A DNA stretch of 64,000 nt from Paenibacillus sp. G2S3 (GCF_030123105.1 NZ_CP126095.1:558001-622000), one strand, 5' to 3'; shown: positions 1-9,758, counted from the first letter of the stretch. Notes: generated by a model not told the origin, from the letters alone. Program-made: numbers and translations.

Positions 1-117
1 ACCGGTGCTGTGACCACCTAATGGCAAGGTTACCGAGAGCACATTCACGATAATCACACCTAAAAAGAACAAAAGATTCCACCACTTATAAGGATTATAA
101 CGTCTCAAAGAATTCAC
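1..117 (-). CDS. TspO/MBR-like (tryptophan-rich sensory) membrane protein, N-terminal part
   Basis: On the minus strand a frame opens at GTG 117 or, better placed behind GGGAGTG, at TTG 108, and runs off the left edge. The visible 36-39 residues are a basic, aromatic N-terminus (RRYNPYKWWN) followed by one hydrophobic segment and then LPLGGHSTG, which resembles the first helix of tryptophan-rich sensory (TspO/MBR) proteins. Only the start of the protein is in the window, so the family call rests on one helix and is tentative. Confidence 0.5.
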   Translation of the reverse strand, partial: MNSLRRYNPYKWWNLLFFLGVIIVNVLSVTLPLGGHSTG

Positions 118-608
118 TCCCTAGCTTTTTTAATAGGGCAATTCCTACTTAGAATATACCCGCTTTCGGCACAATTAAGACTATAAACAGAAAAGAAGTG
201 ACTAGTGAGTCATAATGTTCATGGATAACATGGCAGTGGTACAGGGTATTTTACGATGAAGGGTAGAATCTTTGATTAAAAATAAGCTGAAATGAACCAA
301 ATTCGTGGGTGTTTCTATGTACTTCAACTTTATTTGCACAAAAATCTACAGAAAATATGCAGAAACGTTTTTAAATCAGCGCTTTTTCGTATAAGATGAA
401 GAGATGAAGATTCAAGAGCAGATTAGTTTTATCCTAGTTCTTTATCCTTATATTTCTTACAGGAGTGTATCTCATCTCTAAAAGGATGGAGAAACTACTT
501 CTACTTGTATAGCTTCAAAATTTATTTCTCGTGGAAAAGGTTGCAGTTACCACCCGATGGTGGCGGACTGGTTCTTTTTTTGCTTGCTTAAAAGACAGGA
601 GATCACCG
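118..608. other. Intergenic region without a recognisable gene
   Basis: About 490 AT-rich bases between the minus-strand membrane protein and the SNF2 helicase. No convincing coding frame, RNA element or strong terminator hairpin is visible. It must contain the promoters of both divergent genes. The frame of the helicase stays open upstream to 531, but that extension lacks a ribosome site and does not look like the family. Confidence 0.5.
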
Positions 609-3600
609 ATGACTAAGCATCTTTATGCAATATGGTTGGGGGATGTGTTATTTTGCTTCTCTGGCGAAACTTCGGAGCCGAAGGTTGACGCTTGGACCCG
701 AGTGGTGAAGCGGCTGGAGCTGCGGGGAGGAGTGCGCCCTTTTGCGAGTGCTGCTCTGCGGCTGGCAGAAGTGAAATATCCGGCTCCTCCTGTAGAGGGG
801 AAGCCAGCACGCCGTGGATTGCCCGGACGAACATTCGAAGGGCTCGCCTTAGTCCCTAGCGATGCATTTGAACTGCTTCTGGCATGGGATGAGACGTTAT
901 GCCGAGATCAGGGAGTGGAGCCTGGTGGCGAATTGCGCTATTGGGCGGCGGCAGCTCGTTTTGCGCTGGAGCTGATGGGTACAGGGGGAATTACGCCAGG
1001 AGCCTTGCCCCCACGTCCGGTAGGTTCGCGGCGTCGTGGTGGTGAACAGGCAGCGACGGTTTGCTGGTCTCCAGCTTTTCGAAAGCAGGAGGATAAGGAG
1101 ATCTTTCTGCAGCTGGCGGCTTCCATGCCGGTATTGGCCCTAGGGACGCATATCGCTGAGGCGGGGGATTTATCCTCGCGGGAAGAGGCTGGTGCCTATG
1201 TGCTGTACTCCTTTATGCAGGCGGTAATGACTGCGGAGATAAAAAAAGTGATTGCGGGTATTGAGAGTGAACTTACACCTTTCAAAGCTAATTATCGCCG
1301 CGGATACTCCCCTTTAACTGAGCTATGGTGGAATAGTCTTCTTACAGGTAGCCGGGATATACCCGTGCAGGGAACGCAAGCAGAGGTGACAGATCTTCTG
1401 GCCACCGTGAATGAAACAGCTGGTAGTGATGTTCCGCAATCAGAACCTGAAGAAGCGCGGAGTGGACAGCTAGGTCTTGGGCTACGTCTGGAGCCACCTG
1501 GAGACAATGACGAAATCTGGCGGTTAACCTTCTGGGCGGAGAACAAGGAAGAAGGGGAATTCTGGATTCCGGCAAAATCCATTTGGAGCAGTAAAGAACG
1601 AGAGTTTACGTTATGGGGGAAACGCTATCGTAATATACAGCAGCAGCTTCTTATAGCGCTGGGGCGAGCAGCAAGAATCTCACCAGATATTCAACGCGCT
1701 CTGGATAAGCCTGCACCTACGGGAGCGGATTTGGAGCCAGAACGTCTTTATTTCTTTTTGAAGGAGACGGTGCAGCAGCTGCGTGAGCGGGGAATAACCG
1801 TGCAAATGCCATCACGCTGGAGCCGTGAGGGACGCCGCCGGATTGGCATGAAGATGAAAATGCAGCCGACCGTTAGTGGAATTGATAGTCCTGCACCTGT
1901 GGCTCTTGGGATGGAAGAGCTGATTTCATTCCGCATTGAAGCTTCACTTGGGGAGAGTACAATCAGCGAAGAAGAACTGAACGCATTAGTGGAAGCTGGT
2001 GTACCTTTTGTTCGTTTCCGTGGGGAATGGATTGAGATAGACCCTAAAGAAATTCGCCAGGTTCTTAGATATATGAAACGCCACGAAAATGGGGAAATGA
2101 CCGCAGCCGATTGGATGCGGCTAGAGGCTGAGGATGGGGAAGAACGGCTCTGGAAAGGGATGTCGGTCACGGGGATGGAAACATCCGGACTACTGTCATC
2201 GCTGATGCGGGGTGACGTATTGCGTAATCTTCCAGTCCGTCCTGTGCCAGAAGGTCTGCATGGAACCCTAAGACCTTATCAGGAGCGCGGTTATCAGTGG
2301 CTTTCAGTCCTTAGTGGTCTGGGCTTTGGGGTGTGTCTGGCCGATGACATGGGTCTCGGTAAGACGGTTCAGGTCATTACCTGTCTGCTGGATCGGGCAT
2401 TAAGTGCTCCACTTGAAGAGAAGCAGGAGCCCGTGCTGATTCTATGTCCAACATCACTTCTGGGGAACTGGCAGCGTGAATTGCAGCGCTTTGCGCCTTC
2501 GCTTAAAGTTCACATTCATCATGGTGGACGCCGTGTGCGGGGGGACAGCTTTTTAGAGCTGGCTGCCAGTCATGATATTGTATTGACGACCTATCACTTA
2601 GCGGGTCGTGACAGCGAGGATTTAGCGAATGTTCACTGGTCCACTGTAGTGCTGGATGAAGCTCAGTATATTAAGAATCACCGGACGAAACAGGCGCAAA
2701 GTGTGATGAAGCTATCAGCGCCGCATCGCATAGCTATGACAGGGACTCCAGTAGAGAACAGACTAGGCGAGTTATGGTCTATTTTTCACTTTTTAAACCC
2801 GGGCTATTTAGGAACCTATCATTCCTTCCGGCAGCGTTATGTGTCTGGTGAGGGCGGGGAACGATTGAAGGAATTACATCGCTTGGTGTCCCCTTTCTTG
2901 TTGCGGCGCCTGAAGAGTGATCCGGATATCTCTAAAGATTTACCGGAGAAGCTGGAGCTGAAGTCTTATTGCCCGTTGACGGAAACACAGGCGGCCCTGT
3001 ATCAGGGTGTCGTGGATGAAATGCTTGGTGTGATCGGAGAGAGCAGTGGGATGGCTCGCAGAGGACTCGTATTGTCTTCTCTAACGAAGCTGAAGCAGAT
3101 TTGTAATCATCCTCAGCTATTCCGCAAAGAAGAAGGCCGGGGTCCACGAAGTGAGCATTCCGGTAAAATGGAGGTCATGTTCGAGATTCTGGACAGCATT
3201 GCGGAGGTCGGAGAATCTGTGTTGATTTTTACTCAATATGTAGCGATGGGCGAGCTCTTGGTTAGCAAGCTGACTAAGCGTTATGGAACCGCGCCGCTCT
3301 TCTTGCACGGCGGAATTCCAAAACGAGAGCGCGACGAGATGGTTCATGATTTTCAAGAGGGGAAGGGCCCGTCCTTCTTTGTACTTTCTCTTAAAGCGGG
3401 TGGCGTAGGTTTGAACCTTACAAGGGCTAATCACGTGATCCATTACGACCGTTGGTGGAATCCGGCAGTTGAGAATCAGGCCACAGACCGGGCATTCCGA
3501 ATTGGTCAGGATAAAAATGTTCAAGTCCATAAGCTGATTTGCCAAGGTACGTTGGAAGAACGTATCGATGAATTGATTGAGCGCAAGAAAAATCTTTCCG

Positions 3601-3695
3601 AGCAGGTTGTTGGCTCTGGAGAAACATGGTTGACTGAGATGTCTAATCATGAGCTGAAGGAACTGATTGAACTGCAGGATCAGGACTGGATGTAA
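609..3695 (+). CDS. SNF2-family DEAD/DEAH-box ATPase (Swi2/Snf2 helicase-like)
   Basis: A 1028-residue cytoplasmic ATP-driven DNA translocase of the bacterial SNF2 family. The first half (about residues 1-540) is the family-specific associated region. The ATPase core follows: motif I DDMGLGKT near residue 578, motif II DEAQ near 680, motif III TGTPVENRLGELW, then the C-terminal RecA lobe with LLRRLKSD, GGVGLNLT and the motif VI region ATDRAFRIGQ near 960. The start at ATG 609 is preceded by AGGAG; an upstream in-frame start at 531 has no ribosome site. The downstream gene lies 32 bases after the stop and is probably cotranscribed. Bacterial members are thought to remodel protein-DNA or transcription complexes; the exact role here is unknown. 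Confidence 0.93.
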   Translation: MTKHLYAIWLGDVLFCFSGETSEPKVDAWTRVVKRLELRGGVRPFASAALRLAEVKYPAPPVEGKPARRGLPGRTFEGLALVPSDAFELLLAWDETLCRDQGVEPGGELRYWAAAARFALELMGTGGITPGALPPRPVGSRRRGGEQAATVCWSPAFRKQEDKEIFLQLAASMPVLALGTHIAEAGDLSSREEAGAYVLYSFMQAVMTAEIKKVIAGIESELTPFKANYRRGYSPLTELWWNSLLTGSRDIPVQGTQAEVTDLLATVNETAGSDVPQSEPEEARSGQLGLGLRLEPPGDNDEIWRLTFWAENKEEGEFWIPAKSIWSSKEREFTLWGKRYRNIQQQLLIALGRAARISPDIQRALDKPAPTGADLEPERLYFFLKETVQQLRERGITVQMPSRWSREGRRRIGMKMKMQPTVSGIDSPAPVALGMEELISFRIEASLGESTISEEELNALVEAGVPFVRFRGEWIEIDPKEIRQVLRYMKRHENGEMTAADWMRLEAEDGEERLWKGMSVTGMETSGLLSSLMRGDVLRNLPVRPVPEGLHGTLRPYQERGYQWLSVLSGLGFGVCLADDMGLGKTVQVITCLLDRALSAPLEEKQEPVLILCPTSLLGNWQRELQRFAPSLKVHIHHGGRRVRGDSFLELAASHDIVLTTYHLAGRDSEDLANVHWSTVVLDEAQYIKNHRTKQAQSVMKLSAPHRIAMTGTPVENRLGELWSIFHFLNPGYLGTYHSFRQRYVSGEGGERLKELHRLVSPFLLRRLKSDPDISKDLPEKLELKSYCPLTETQAALYQGVVDEMLGVIGESSGMARRGLVLSSLTKLKQICNHPQLFRKEEGRGPRSEHSGKMEVMFEILDSIAEVGESVLIFTQYVAMGELLVSKLTKRYGTAPLFLHGGIPKRERDEMVHDFQEGKGPSFFVLSLKAGGVGLNLTRANHVIHYDRWWNPAVENQATDRAFRIGQDKNVQVHKLICQGTLEERIDELIERKKNLSEQVVGSGETWLTEMSNHELKELIELQDQDWM

Positions 3696-3727
3696 GACAG
3701 ATATGAGTGTTACGGAGGGATCAAACA

Positions 3728-4531
3728 ATGAGTGAACGGTTAGAGATGCGACTGGAAGTTGTGCCTGGATTAGTAAAAGCAGCATGGACGGTGCTACCTG
3801 AGAAAGTGACGGGAGGGTCACGGTCAAAGGGTGAATGGAACGCCAGTGCTCCTGCTCAGGAACAACAAGCGGATCAACCTCTCTCTCTGAAGGTTCCGGT
3901 ATGGCATGCTGCCCGAAGAAAAGAAATATTACGAAGTTTGGCACTAAGTCCGGGGGAAGTATTTGCCTTGCTGCAAGGGCGTTTGACGGGCGAGCTGGCA
4001 GAGCTTGAGCTTCTACCTACGGATAGTGAGCTGGAGCAAGCCCTTTTTGAGGGTGAGGGTGTGGAGCATAAGGCGGAGACTCTGAAGCTTATTAAAGAAC
4101 GTCTTGCTGAAGAGCCACTGCTGGCACTTTCGCTGAGAGGATTTACTAAAGGAGAGCTTTTGGACGGAATTTTTGCCCTTTGGGCTGAAGGGGGTATTTC
4201 TAGCGACGAAGCTGAGACAGAGGAAGAAGAAGTCTCGGTTAGTGATCTTTCTACGGAATTGGCTCGGCTTGAACGCAAGGGTCCGGCCATTTCCTCTGGA
4301 GAATGGCTGGCAGAAGCGGCTGCAGAAGGTTCGCTACATCAGCCTGGCCCGCAATTCCATGAGATCGCGGCGAGACCGTTTCCTTCGCCGGTGGTAGTAG
4401 CTGAAGTTACAGAAGACTGGGGAACGTTGCTGCCTCAGACACCAAAAGCCATTGAGGGACTAACTTTAATTATGCAACGTGTTGCAGAGGCAGCTGCGCG
4501 TCGGGCGAATAAGGGCCTGATTAAGCAGTAG
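3728..4531 (+). CDS. Conserved hypothetical protein downstream of the SNF2 ATPase
   Basis: A 267-residue protein that I cannot assign to a family. It is acidic and leucine/glutamate rich, with an E-rich stretch (ETEEEE) near residue 163 and no membrane segment, signal peptide or cysteine cluster. The start at ATG 3728 has GGAGG nine bases upstream. Its tight spacing behind the SNF2 gene suggests a shared transcript and a possible accessory role to that ATPase, but nothing in the sequence shows a function. A strong terminator hairpin follows. Confidence 0.75.
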   Translation: MSERLEMRLEVVPGLVKAAWTVLPEKVTGGSRSKGEWNASAPAQEQQADQPLSLKVPVWHAARRKEILRSLALSPGEVFALLQGRLTGELAELELLPTDSELEQALFEGEGVEHKAETLKLIKERLAEEPLLALSLRGFTKGELLDGIFALWAEGGISSDEAETEEEEVSVSDLSTELARLERKGPAISSGEWLAEAAAEGSLHQPGPQFHEIAARPFPSPVVVAEVTEDWGTLLPQTPKAIEGLTLIMQRVAEAAARRANKGLIKQ

Positions 4532-4542
4532 TTGGACATACG

Positions 4543-4574
4543 AAAGCCGCATCTCTGTTGAGAATGCGGCTTTT
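4543..4574. terminator. Bidirectional Rho-independent terminator
   Basis: Perfect 10-bp stem AAAGCCGCAT / ATGCGGCTTT with an 11-base loop, A-rich on one side and T-rich on the other. It lies between the convergent SNF2-operon and alarmone-synthetase genes and can serve both. Confidence 0.85.
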
Positions 4575-4581
4575 AGTTATT

Positions 4582-5316
4582 CTAATGCTGTCCACTGGAG
4601 GGAGAATCACCCTCGGAAAGTTCTAGAATCTCGCGGCGAAGACGCAGCATTTTTTGATCTAGTTCATCAGCGGCGCGTGCGGCTTCTTTCAGTTCCTCAG
4701 CGACATGTGAAGGAAGCTGTTTATCGAATTTATAATACAGAATATGTTCCATGCTTGCCCAAAAGTCCATAGCCAGGGTTCGCAGCTGTATCTCAGCCTT
4801 AACCCAGCGTGTTCCTTCCAGCAGGACGAGTGGGATTCCCACTATAAGATGGAGGCTTTGATATCCGTTTGGTTTAGGATGAGCTATATAATCTTTAATC
4901 TCAAGCACGCGGATGTCTTCGCGTGTACTAAGATGATCTACTAAACGGTATATATCTTTAACGAAGGCACATACAATCCGCATTCCGGCAATATCGTGAA
5001 TGTATTGCTCCATATTTTCCAAGCTGAAACCGTAGCCTTTGCGCTCCATCTTTTGAAGAATACTCTTGGGTTCTTTGATCCGGCATTTGACATGTTCGAT
5101 GGGACTGAAGCCGTCGCGGGATTGCCATTCTGTCTTGATCACATCGATTTTATTCTGAAGATCATTTAACGCGTGGCGATAGAGTGCCGGTAAGGCTTCG
5201 AACTCGTTAACCAGTTTGGCGAAATCCTCGTTGCTGTTACCTTGCCACTGTTGCAGATCCTTTACGTGTACCTGTAGCTGACTAAGCGTAAGCTGTGTGC
5301 TCTCATGTTCTTCCAC
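4582..5316 (-). CDS. Small alarmone synthetase, GTP pyrophosphokinase (RelA/SpoT domain, RelQ/RelP type)
   Basis: A 244-residue single-domain (p)ppGpp synthetase that transfers pyrophosphate from ATP to GTP/GDP. It lacks the hydrolase and TGS/ACT domains of long Rel. Visible synthetase motifs: SILQKMERKGY, DIAGMRIVCAF, the acceptor-loop motif HPKPNGYQSLHL with its stacking tyrosine, and the EIQLRT motif with the catalytic glutamate, followed by MDFWASMEH. The start is GTG 5316 behind GGGAGAG. It is transcribed alone, convergent with the SNF2 genes. Whether it is the YjbM/RelQ or the YwaC/RelP paralogue I cannot decide by eye. Confidence 0.92.
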   Translation of the reverse strand: MEEHESTQLTLSQLQVHVKDLQQWQGNSNEDFAKLVNEFEALPALYRHALNDLQNKIDVIKTEWQSRDGFSPIEHVKCRIKEPKSILQKMERKGYGFSLENMEQYIHDIAGMRIVCAFVKDIYRLVDHLSTREDIRVLEIKDYIAHPKPNGYQSLHLIVGIPLVLLEGTRWVKAEIQLRTLAMDFWASMEHILYYKFDKQLPSHVAEELKEAARAADELDQKMLRLRREILELSEGDSPSSGQH

Positions 5317-5561
5317 TGAAACTCTCCCGATTTCGTTATTTGTGATAATTCTATTTTAACCGATGTAGAACCCCTGACGCAAAATTACATTCAAAATCAG
5401 GAAATATAATCCATAAGTGTAAGAGCAGAGTGGCATAAATCAATTAGTATGGGTTTTATAGGAACATTCTCCTCTAAATCGCGTATTAAAGCACATTAAT
5501 GAATCTACTCGATACATTTGGTATGATAGAAACACGTATCGCTGGAGAGGGAGGAACTGTA

Positions 5562-6344
5562 ATGAGTTTTATCAAAAAAATTAAAGATAGCGCGAGCCGG
5601 GTTACCGAAAAAGCCCAAAACTCAGTAGAGATCGGCAAGCTGAACGGACTTATTTCCGATGTTGAACAAGAGATGGAAGTTGAATTTACGAAAATGGGCA
5701 GACTTTTTTATGAAGGATATCGTTCAAAGGATATGTCGGTAGCTGAAGGTAAAATGGTGGAGCTGTCCCGTAACTGTTCTAAGCTTCAGGAAAAAATCGA
5801 AGTCCTGCGTACACGAATTGCTGAGCTGAAAAATGAGCGGCTATGTTCATGTGGTCATATTGTGGCGCTTGATGCAAACTTTTGTCCGAAATGCGGAAGT
5901 AAGCTGGAACCATTGTCCGCTTCGAGAAAGGTGCCTTCTACACCGGTATTTGTTCAATCTGTGAATGAAGATGAAGAGGATCAATATTATGGCGCAGATG
6001 AGCTTACGGATGAAGAGAAGGAAATTGCAATGAAGCTGCATCCGCAGAGTGTTGTATATGCTGAAGTTCAGCATATGGATGATGAGCTGCCACTCGAAGA
6101 ATATAAGGCGAGCGAACAAGATATTGAGCGGGAACGTAAACAAGCCGAGCAGCTGGAACGGGAAAGAAAAAGACAACTTGAACTAGACCGTCGCTTCGGA
6201 GAATGGCACAAGAATGAGCATCAGGAGGAATCTGCGGTCACTGAGGACAATGGTGTACGAGATATGATCCAGTGCCAAATCTGTCGGAATGAATTACCTA
6301 AGGGCTCCTTATGGTGTCCGCGATGTGGGTCAGAGCAAATATAG
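5562..6344 (+). CDS. Zinc-ribbon and coiled-coil protein
   Basis: A 260-residue soluble protein. Residues 1-85 are helical and charged, likely a coiled coil. A first four-cysteine zinc ribbon (CSCG ... CPKCG) sits near 91-112, followed by an acidic linker and a second charged helix (EQDIERERKQAEQLERERK). A second ribbon (CQIC ... CPRCG) closes the protein. The start at ATG 5562 follows GGGAGG. Two structural zinc sites with a coiled coil suggest an adaptor or scaffold, but no activity can be named. The next gene begins 33 bases downstream. Confidence 0.8.
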   Translation: MSFIKKIKDSASRVTEKAQNSVEIGKLNGLISDVEQEMEVEFTKMGRLFYEGYRSKDMSVAEGKMVELSRNCSKLQEKIEVLRTRIAELKNERLCSCGHIVALDANFCPKCGSKLEPLSASRKVPSTPVFVQSVNEDEEDQYYGADELTDEEKEIAMKLHPQSVVYAEVQHMDDELPLEEYKASEQDIERERKQAEQLERERKRQLELDRRFGEWHKNEHQEESAVTEDNGVRDMIQCQICRNELPKGSLWCPRCGSEQI

Positions 6345-6377
6345 TACGGATTTCAGTCAGCTTAGGGGGACAACAAG

Positions 6378-7196
6378 ATGGAACAGCTGCTGCTGCACCT
6401 GCGCAATCTGGGCTTCACGGAGATGGAGTCCAAAATTATGGTCGAGCTTGCGACAAAAGGTCAGGCTTCTGGCTATGAGGTTGCCAAACAGCTCGGAGTT
6501 TCAAGATCGAATGTGTATGCGGCGCTACAACGCCTTACGCAGCAGGGATATGTACGATGTGGCGAAGGAGAACCTGCGCGGTACAGTGTTCTCAATCCAG
6601 AGGAGCTAGCGACCATGATCTCGGGACGGGTTCAAGCTTCACTGACTTATATGGAAAGTGAGATGCCCCGCGGGGGACCGGTTAGCCCTTCGTTTTATAA
6701 TGTGGAAGGTGACCGAAATGTATTGGGCGCTCTTATTCGCCAACTTAATATGGCTGAGCAGGAGATCGTAGTGGATATGTGGCGCGAGGAAGCGTCACTT
6801 CTGCGGAGTGAACTTGAACAGGCTGAACTGCGTGGCGTTCGACTCTTATGGGCGTTTGACGGAGGCAATGCTGCTCCTGGCTCTTTTCCGGTATGGCCGC
6901 CTCTTGGAAGAGATTCACAGCGAACAGATGGACGGAAGTTCTCATTCGTGATCGATCGGAGCTGGTGTATGCTCGGGATGCGCTATGAAGATGGATCGGC
7001 GCAAGCGGTTGTAACCGAGCACCCGGTGTTAGTAGATCTGCTATTGAATCATTTTACGCAGGAAATGGTACTGTTCGAGCTGGAGCAGGATATGGGCGCA
7101 GAATTAGAAGCGCGTTATGGTGAACGTTACAGCAAAATTCACAGCAAATATGTGATGCATGATCCAGGCGATGGTGGGGAAGAACAGGCGCAGTAG
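6378..7196 (+). CDS. TrmB-family transcriptional regulator
   Basis: A 272-residue DNA-binding protein. Residues 1-75 form a winged helix (LGFTEMESKIMVEL ... GYEVAKQLGVSRSNVYAALQRL) with the typical wing GYVRCGEGEPARYSV. The C-terminal part resembles the PLD-like sugar/effector domain of TrmB regulators. The ribosome site GGGGGA precedes ATG 6378. It sits between the zinc-ribbon gene and a short unknown gene in one direction, so it may control this small operon; its ligand is unknown. Confidence 0.85.
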   Translation: MEQLLLHLRNLGFTEMESKIMVELATKGQASGYEVAKQLGVSRSNVYAALQRLTQQGYVRCGEGEPARYSVLNPEELATMISGRVQASLTYMESEMPRGGPVSPSFYNVEGDRNVLGALIRQLNMAEQEIVVDMWREEASLLRSELEQAELRGVRLLWAFDGGNAAPGSFPVWPPLGRDSQRTDGRKFSFVIDRSWCMLGMRYEDGSAQAVVTEHPVLVDLLLNHFTQEMVLFELEQDMGAELEARYGERYSKIHSKYVMHDPGDGGEEQAQ

Positions 7197-7218
7197 CTAT
7201 TACAGGGAGGTGAAAAGC

Positions 7219-7521
7219 ATGGAATGTATCGTACATTTTGAAGTGGTGCATGAGGATGGTCCTAAGAAATTGCGTGGACTGCTGTTTCTGGATAAGGGCG
7301 CAAGTCCCGGAGAAGCAGAGCTAGTTGAAATGTTCAAGGACATGAAATTTAACGTGAGACTGGAAGATCGCGAGAAATTGATCTTTAAGCCGGTAAATCC
7401 GGGCGATTTCGTGGAGATTCGAATTACGGGTTATGATAACGGGCAAGAAAAGAGCAAAGATGATCATAATTTAAAATCTATCGTTGGAAATTTATTGCCA
7501 CAAAAACCGACAGGTCTATAA
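7219..7521 (+). CDS. Conserved hypothetical protein (100 aa)
   Basis: A small soluble protein without recognised domain. ATG 7219 is preceded by GGGAGGTG, which decides this start over an in-frame ATG at 7159 that would overlap the regulator. It is rich in charged residues and alternates strands and helices (GLLFLDKGASPGEAEL). It lies between the TrmB-type regulator and xpt, with short gaps that suggest cotranscription. Confidence 0.65.
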   Translation: MECIVHFEVVHEDGPKKLRGLLFLDKGASPGEAELVEMFKDMKFNVRLEDREKLIFKPVNPGDFVEIRITGYDNGQEKSKDDHNLKSIVGNLLPQKPTGL

Positions 7522-7563
7522 AGTGGGGAGAAAGGATTCATTGATGGGAGAAGGAGGAGCACT

Positions 7564-8157
7564 ATGGAGCTGTTGAGACAAAAGGTGTTAAAAGAAGGTA
7601 TTGTACTCGGGCAAGGCGTGCTCAAGGTAGATTCTTTTCTGAATCATCAGATGGACCCCTTTCTAATGCGTGAGGTTGGCCGTGAGTTTACCCGCCGTTT
7701 TTCCGGCGAAGAGATTACGAAGGTACTGACGATCGAATCTTCGGGAATTGCTCCGGGGATTATGACGGCATTAGAGCTGGAGGTTCCGCTGATTTTTGCC
7801 CGTAAGCAGAAATCCTTGACACTGACAGAGGATATTTATGTAGAAAAGGTTTACTCCTTCACGAAGAAAGAAACGAATGAGATTACCGTTTCCAAGAAGT
7901 TCATCGCTCCGGGTGAGCGGGTTCTGATTGTCGATGATTTCTTGGCGAATGGCGAAGCCGCCTTCGGACTTGCTCGTATTGTTGAGCAGGCAGGAGGAAG
8001 TGTGGTTGGGATTGGTATTGTGATCGAAAAAGCATTCCAGCCAGGGAATCGGCTTCTGCAGGAAGCTGGCTACCGGATAGAATCGCTCGTGCGAATCGCT
8101 TCGCTGGAGGACGGAAGAATTTCTTTCGTGGAAGAAGAGGAAGGGCTGCTTAGCTGA
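7564..8157 (+). CDS. xpt: Xanthine phosphoribosyltransferase
   Basis: A 197-residue type I phosphoribosyltransferase that makes XMP from xanthine and PRPP in purine salvage. The PRPP-binding loop [17 protein letters not shown] is near residues 120-136, and the N-terminal [20 protein letters not shown] and [13 protein letters not shown] segments are typical of Xpt. The length matches the family. AAGGAGGAG precedes the start. Unlike Bacillus subtilis xpt, no purine riboswitch fits into the 42-base gap upstream, so control must come from the preceding genes or promoter. Confidence 0.94.
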   Translation: MELLRQKVLKEGIVLGQGVLKVDSFLNHQMDPFLMREVGREFTRRFSGEEITKVLTIESSGIAPGIMTALELEVPLIFARKQKSLTLTEDIYVEKVYSFTKKETNEITVSKKFIAPGERVLIVDDFLANGEAAFGLARIVEQAGGSVVGIGIVIEKAFQPGNRLLQEAGYRIESLVRIASLEDGRISFVEEEEGLLS

Positions 8158-8192
8158 GACTCTTCTTTAGAGTAGATTCGGATGAAGTTAAC

Positions 8193-8242
8193 AAAAAAAC
8201 AGCAAGAGACAGGTTTATAAGCCCGTCTCTTGCTGTTTTTTT
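8193..8242 (+). terminator. Rho-independent terminator after xpt
   Basis: Stem AACAGCAAGAGAC / GTCTCTTGCTGTT followed by a run of seven T; the A-run on the other side makes it usable for the converging lipid-kinase locus too, whose restored frame stops at its edge. Confidence 0.85.
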
Positions 8243-9217
8243 GTGATGCACGGGTATGGCTTACGCGTTGCCACCGCATGCCGCTGCAGGATCGGCGTGG
8301 CGCTGCGCGCTAACCGCCGCCAGCGGCGAGACACCCGCAGCGCCCCTGGCTCGCAGCGCACGGCAAGCGGCCCTTTGCCGAAGCTCTCGCCATCGCCGAT
8401 CGCCGGCCGGGCCTCTGCGAAGTTGACGGCTACGCTACGTCCACGCAGCATCGACACGAAGGGCAACGCTACATGCTTGCCCTTCAGTACCGTTGGGAAC
8501 AGCCGCAGCAGTTGCCCGCGGCTGCACCCATGAACGACGCAGACGTCGAAGCTGGCCGTCATCGGCCTTCGCCTGCGGGCAGATCAAAAGCCCGCCGCCG
8601 TAGCTGGGCAGGTTGCAGACCGAGACCAGCCATGCCTTCTCAAAGACGTGCTCCGTCCCGTCGCACGCAACACTCACCCGGCATGGCTTAAACGTCATCA
8701 GCGTATGCAATATGCCGATGATATAAGCCAGTTGGCCTGCGCCAATGGCATTGCACAGCCGTTTGTAACGGCTGGCATTCACATTCTCGGCCACCTGAGC
8801 GTCAAAGCCGTTGGCAACGGCTGTTAAAGTCAGTCCGTTTGCGCCTGAGATCAGATCGGCTTCGATATAACGTTCGCTGAGTGCAGCTTCCAGCGCGGAT
8901 TCAGTAGAAAGTGGAATGCCGAAGCCACGTGCGGAGTCGTTACCGGAGCCGGCAGGGATGATTGCCATGGGAATGTTTTTGCCGCGAAGGGCGCCCAAAA
9001 TGCTGTGTAGCGTACCATCGCCGCCTATTACAATCACGGATTTCCAGTCCTCACGATGTTTAAGTGTATTTAGAACGAGGGCTTCTGCACCCTCTGCGCT
9101 ATGCGTAAACAAGGTCATATAAGGCAGCATCCGCTCTTTCATGAGCGCCTCTACAGTATGCCAGGTCCGCCCGCCCGCACCCCCGCCGGAACGCGGGTTT
9201 ATGATGAATAGATACAT
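8215..9217 (-). pseudogene. YegS/DgkB-like lipid kinase, interrupted by one frameshift (probable sequencing error)
   Basis: A diacylglycerol/sphingosine kinase-family protein that would be about 333 residues once one extra base is removed. The N-terminus has INPRSGGG, the nucleotide site VIGGDGTLHSILGAL and PAGSGNDSARGFGIP. Near 8554 the frame changes: KADDG is followed in a different frame by SFDVCVVHG, the expected continuation of the family motif DGxLDV, so a C in the GGCC doublet looks surplus. The restored C-terminus runs to a stop in the terminator hairpin. The 3' half is strikingly GC-rich compared with its neighbours. A true pseudogene is possible, but see the cluster of similar indels downstream. 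Confidence 0.8.
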
Positions 9218-9328
9218 TTAAATTCCTCCAGCCTGTAGAATTCCGTTGATGCCCGTCTTCTCATTGTAAGGAGTGGATGGGCAAAAGGGAATACTTTTCA
9301 GCAATAAGAGGTGTTAGTTCAGAGGTGC

Positions 9329-9676
9329 TTATAGATGTCGAATCTGACTTTCTGCGATATCCCCAACCCAAGGAAGCTTATACCATCTGCTGCTCAAAGC
9401 ATGATAGATCATAAGTAGCCACACAGCAAAGCTAACAAGAGAAAGGATTGCACTCAGCAGGGAACCTAGAAAAGGGATAAATCCGGTTAGAACATGGAGA
9501 ATCATCAGCACGCCGAACGTAAGTAGTGATTGCAGAGCGTGGAACAGCACGAAGCGGTTGCGTTTCTCCAGAGCAAGAAAGACTACGCCTCCGATAAAAG
9601 GGAAAAAATAGCACAGCGCGCCCGCAATATTATCGGGCAATCCGGTGGATGATTTGAAAGGGGACAAAGGGATCAC
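9329..9676 (-). CDS. DUF4870 (Tic20-like) small membrane protein
   Basis: A 115-residue integral membrane protein with about three hydrophobic segments. The sequence GALCYFFPFIGGVVFLALEK followed by RNRFVLFHALQS is the signature of the DUF4870 family, common in Firmicutes and without an established function. It is apparently monocistronic and intact, although it lies within the error-rich region. Confidence 0.82.
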   Translation of the reverse strand: MIPLSPFKSSTGLPDNIAGALCYFFPFIGGVVFLALEKRNRFVLFHALQSLLTFGVLMILHVLTGFIPFLGSLLSAILSLVSFAVWLLMIYHALSSRWYKLPWVGDIAESQIRHL

Positions 9677-9758
9677 ACTCCTTCTACTTGGAGAAGAAGG
9701 GGTTGTTTCTCTGATCCTTCTTCCTTAAAAGCCTATGACTTGTCAGGAAAAAGTATGT

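Noticed and set aside
3117..3944. Long minus-strand open frame opposite the SNF2 gene end
   Set aside because: It has no ribosome site, covers the end of one gene and the start of another, and its translation (PLVVPEQEHWRSIH and the like) has no protein-family character; it is an antisense shadow.
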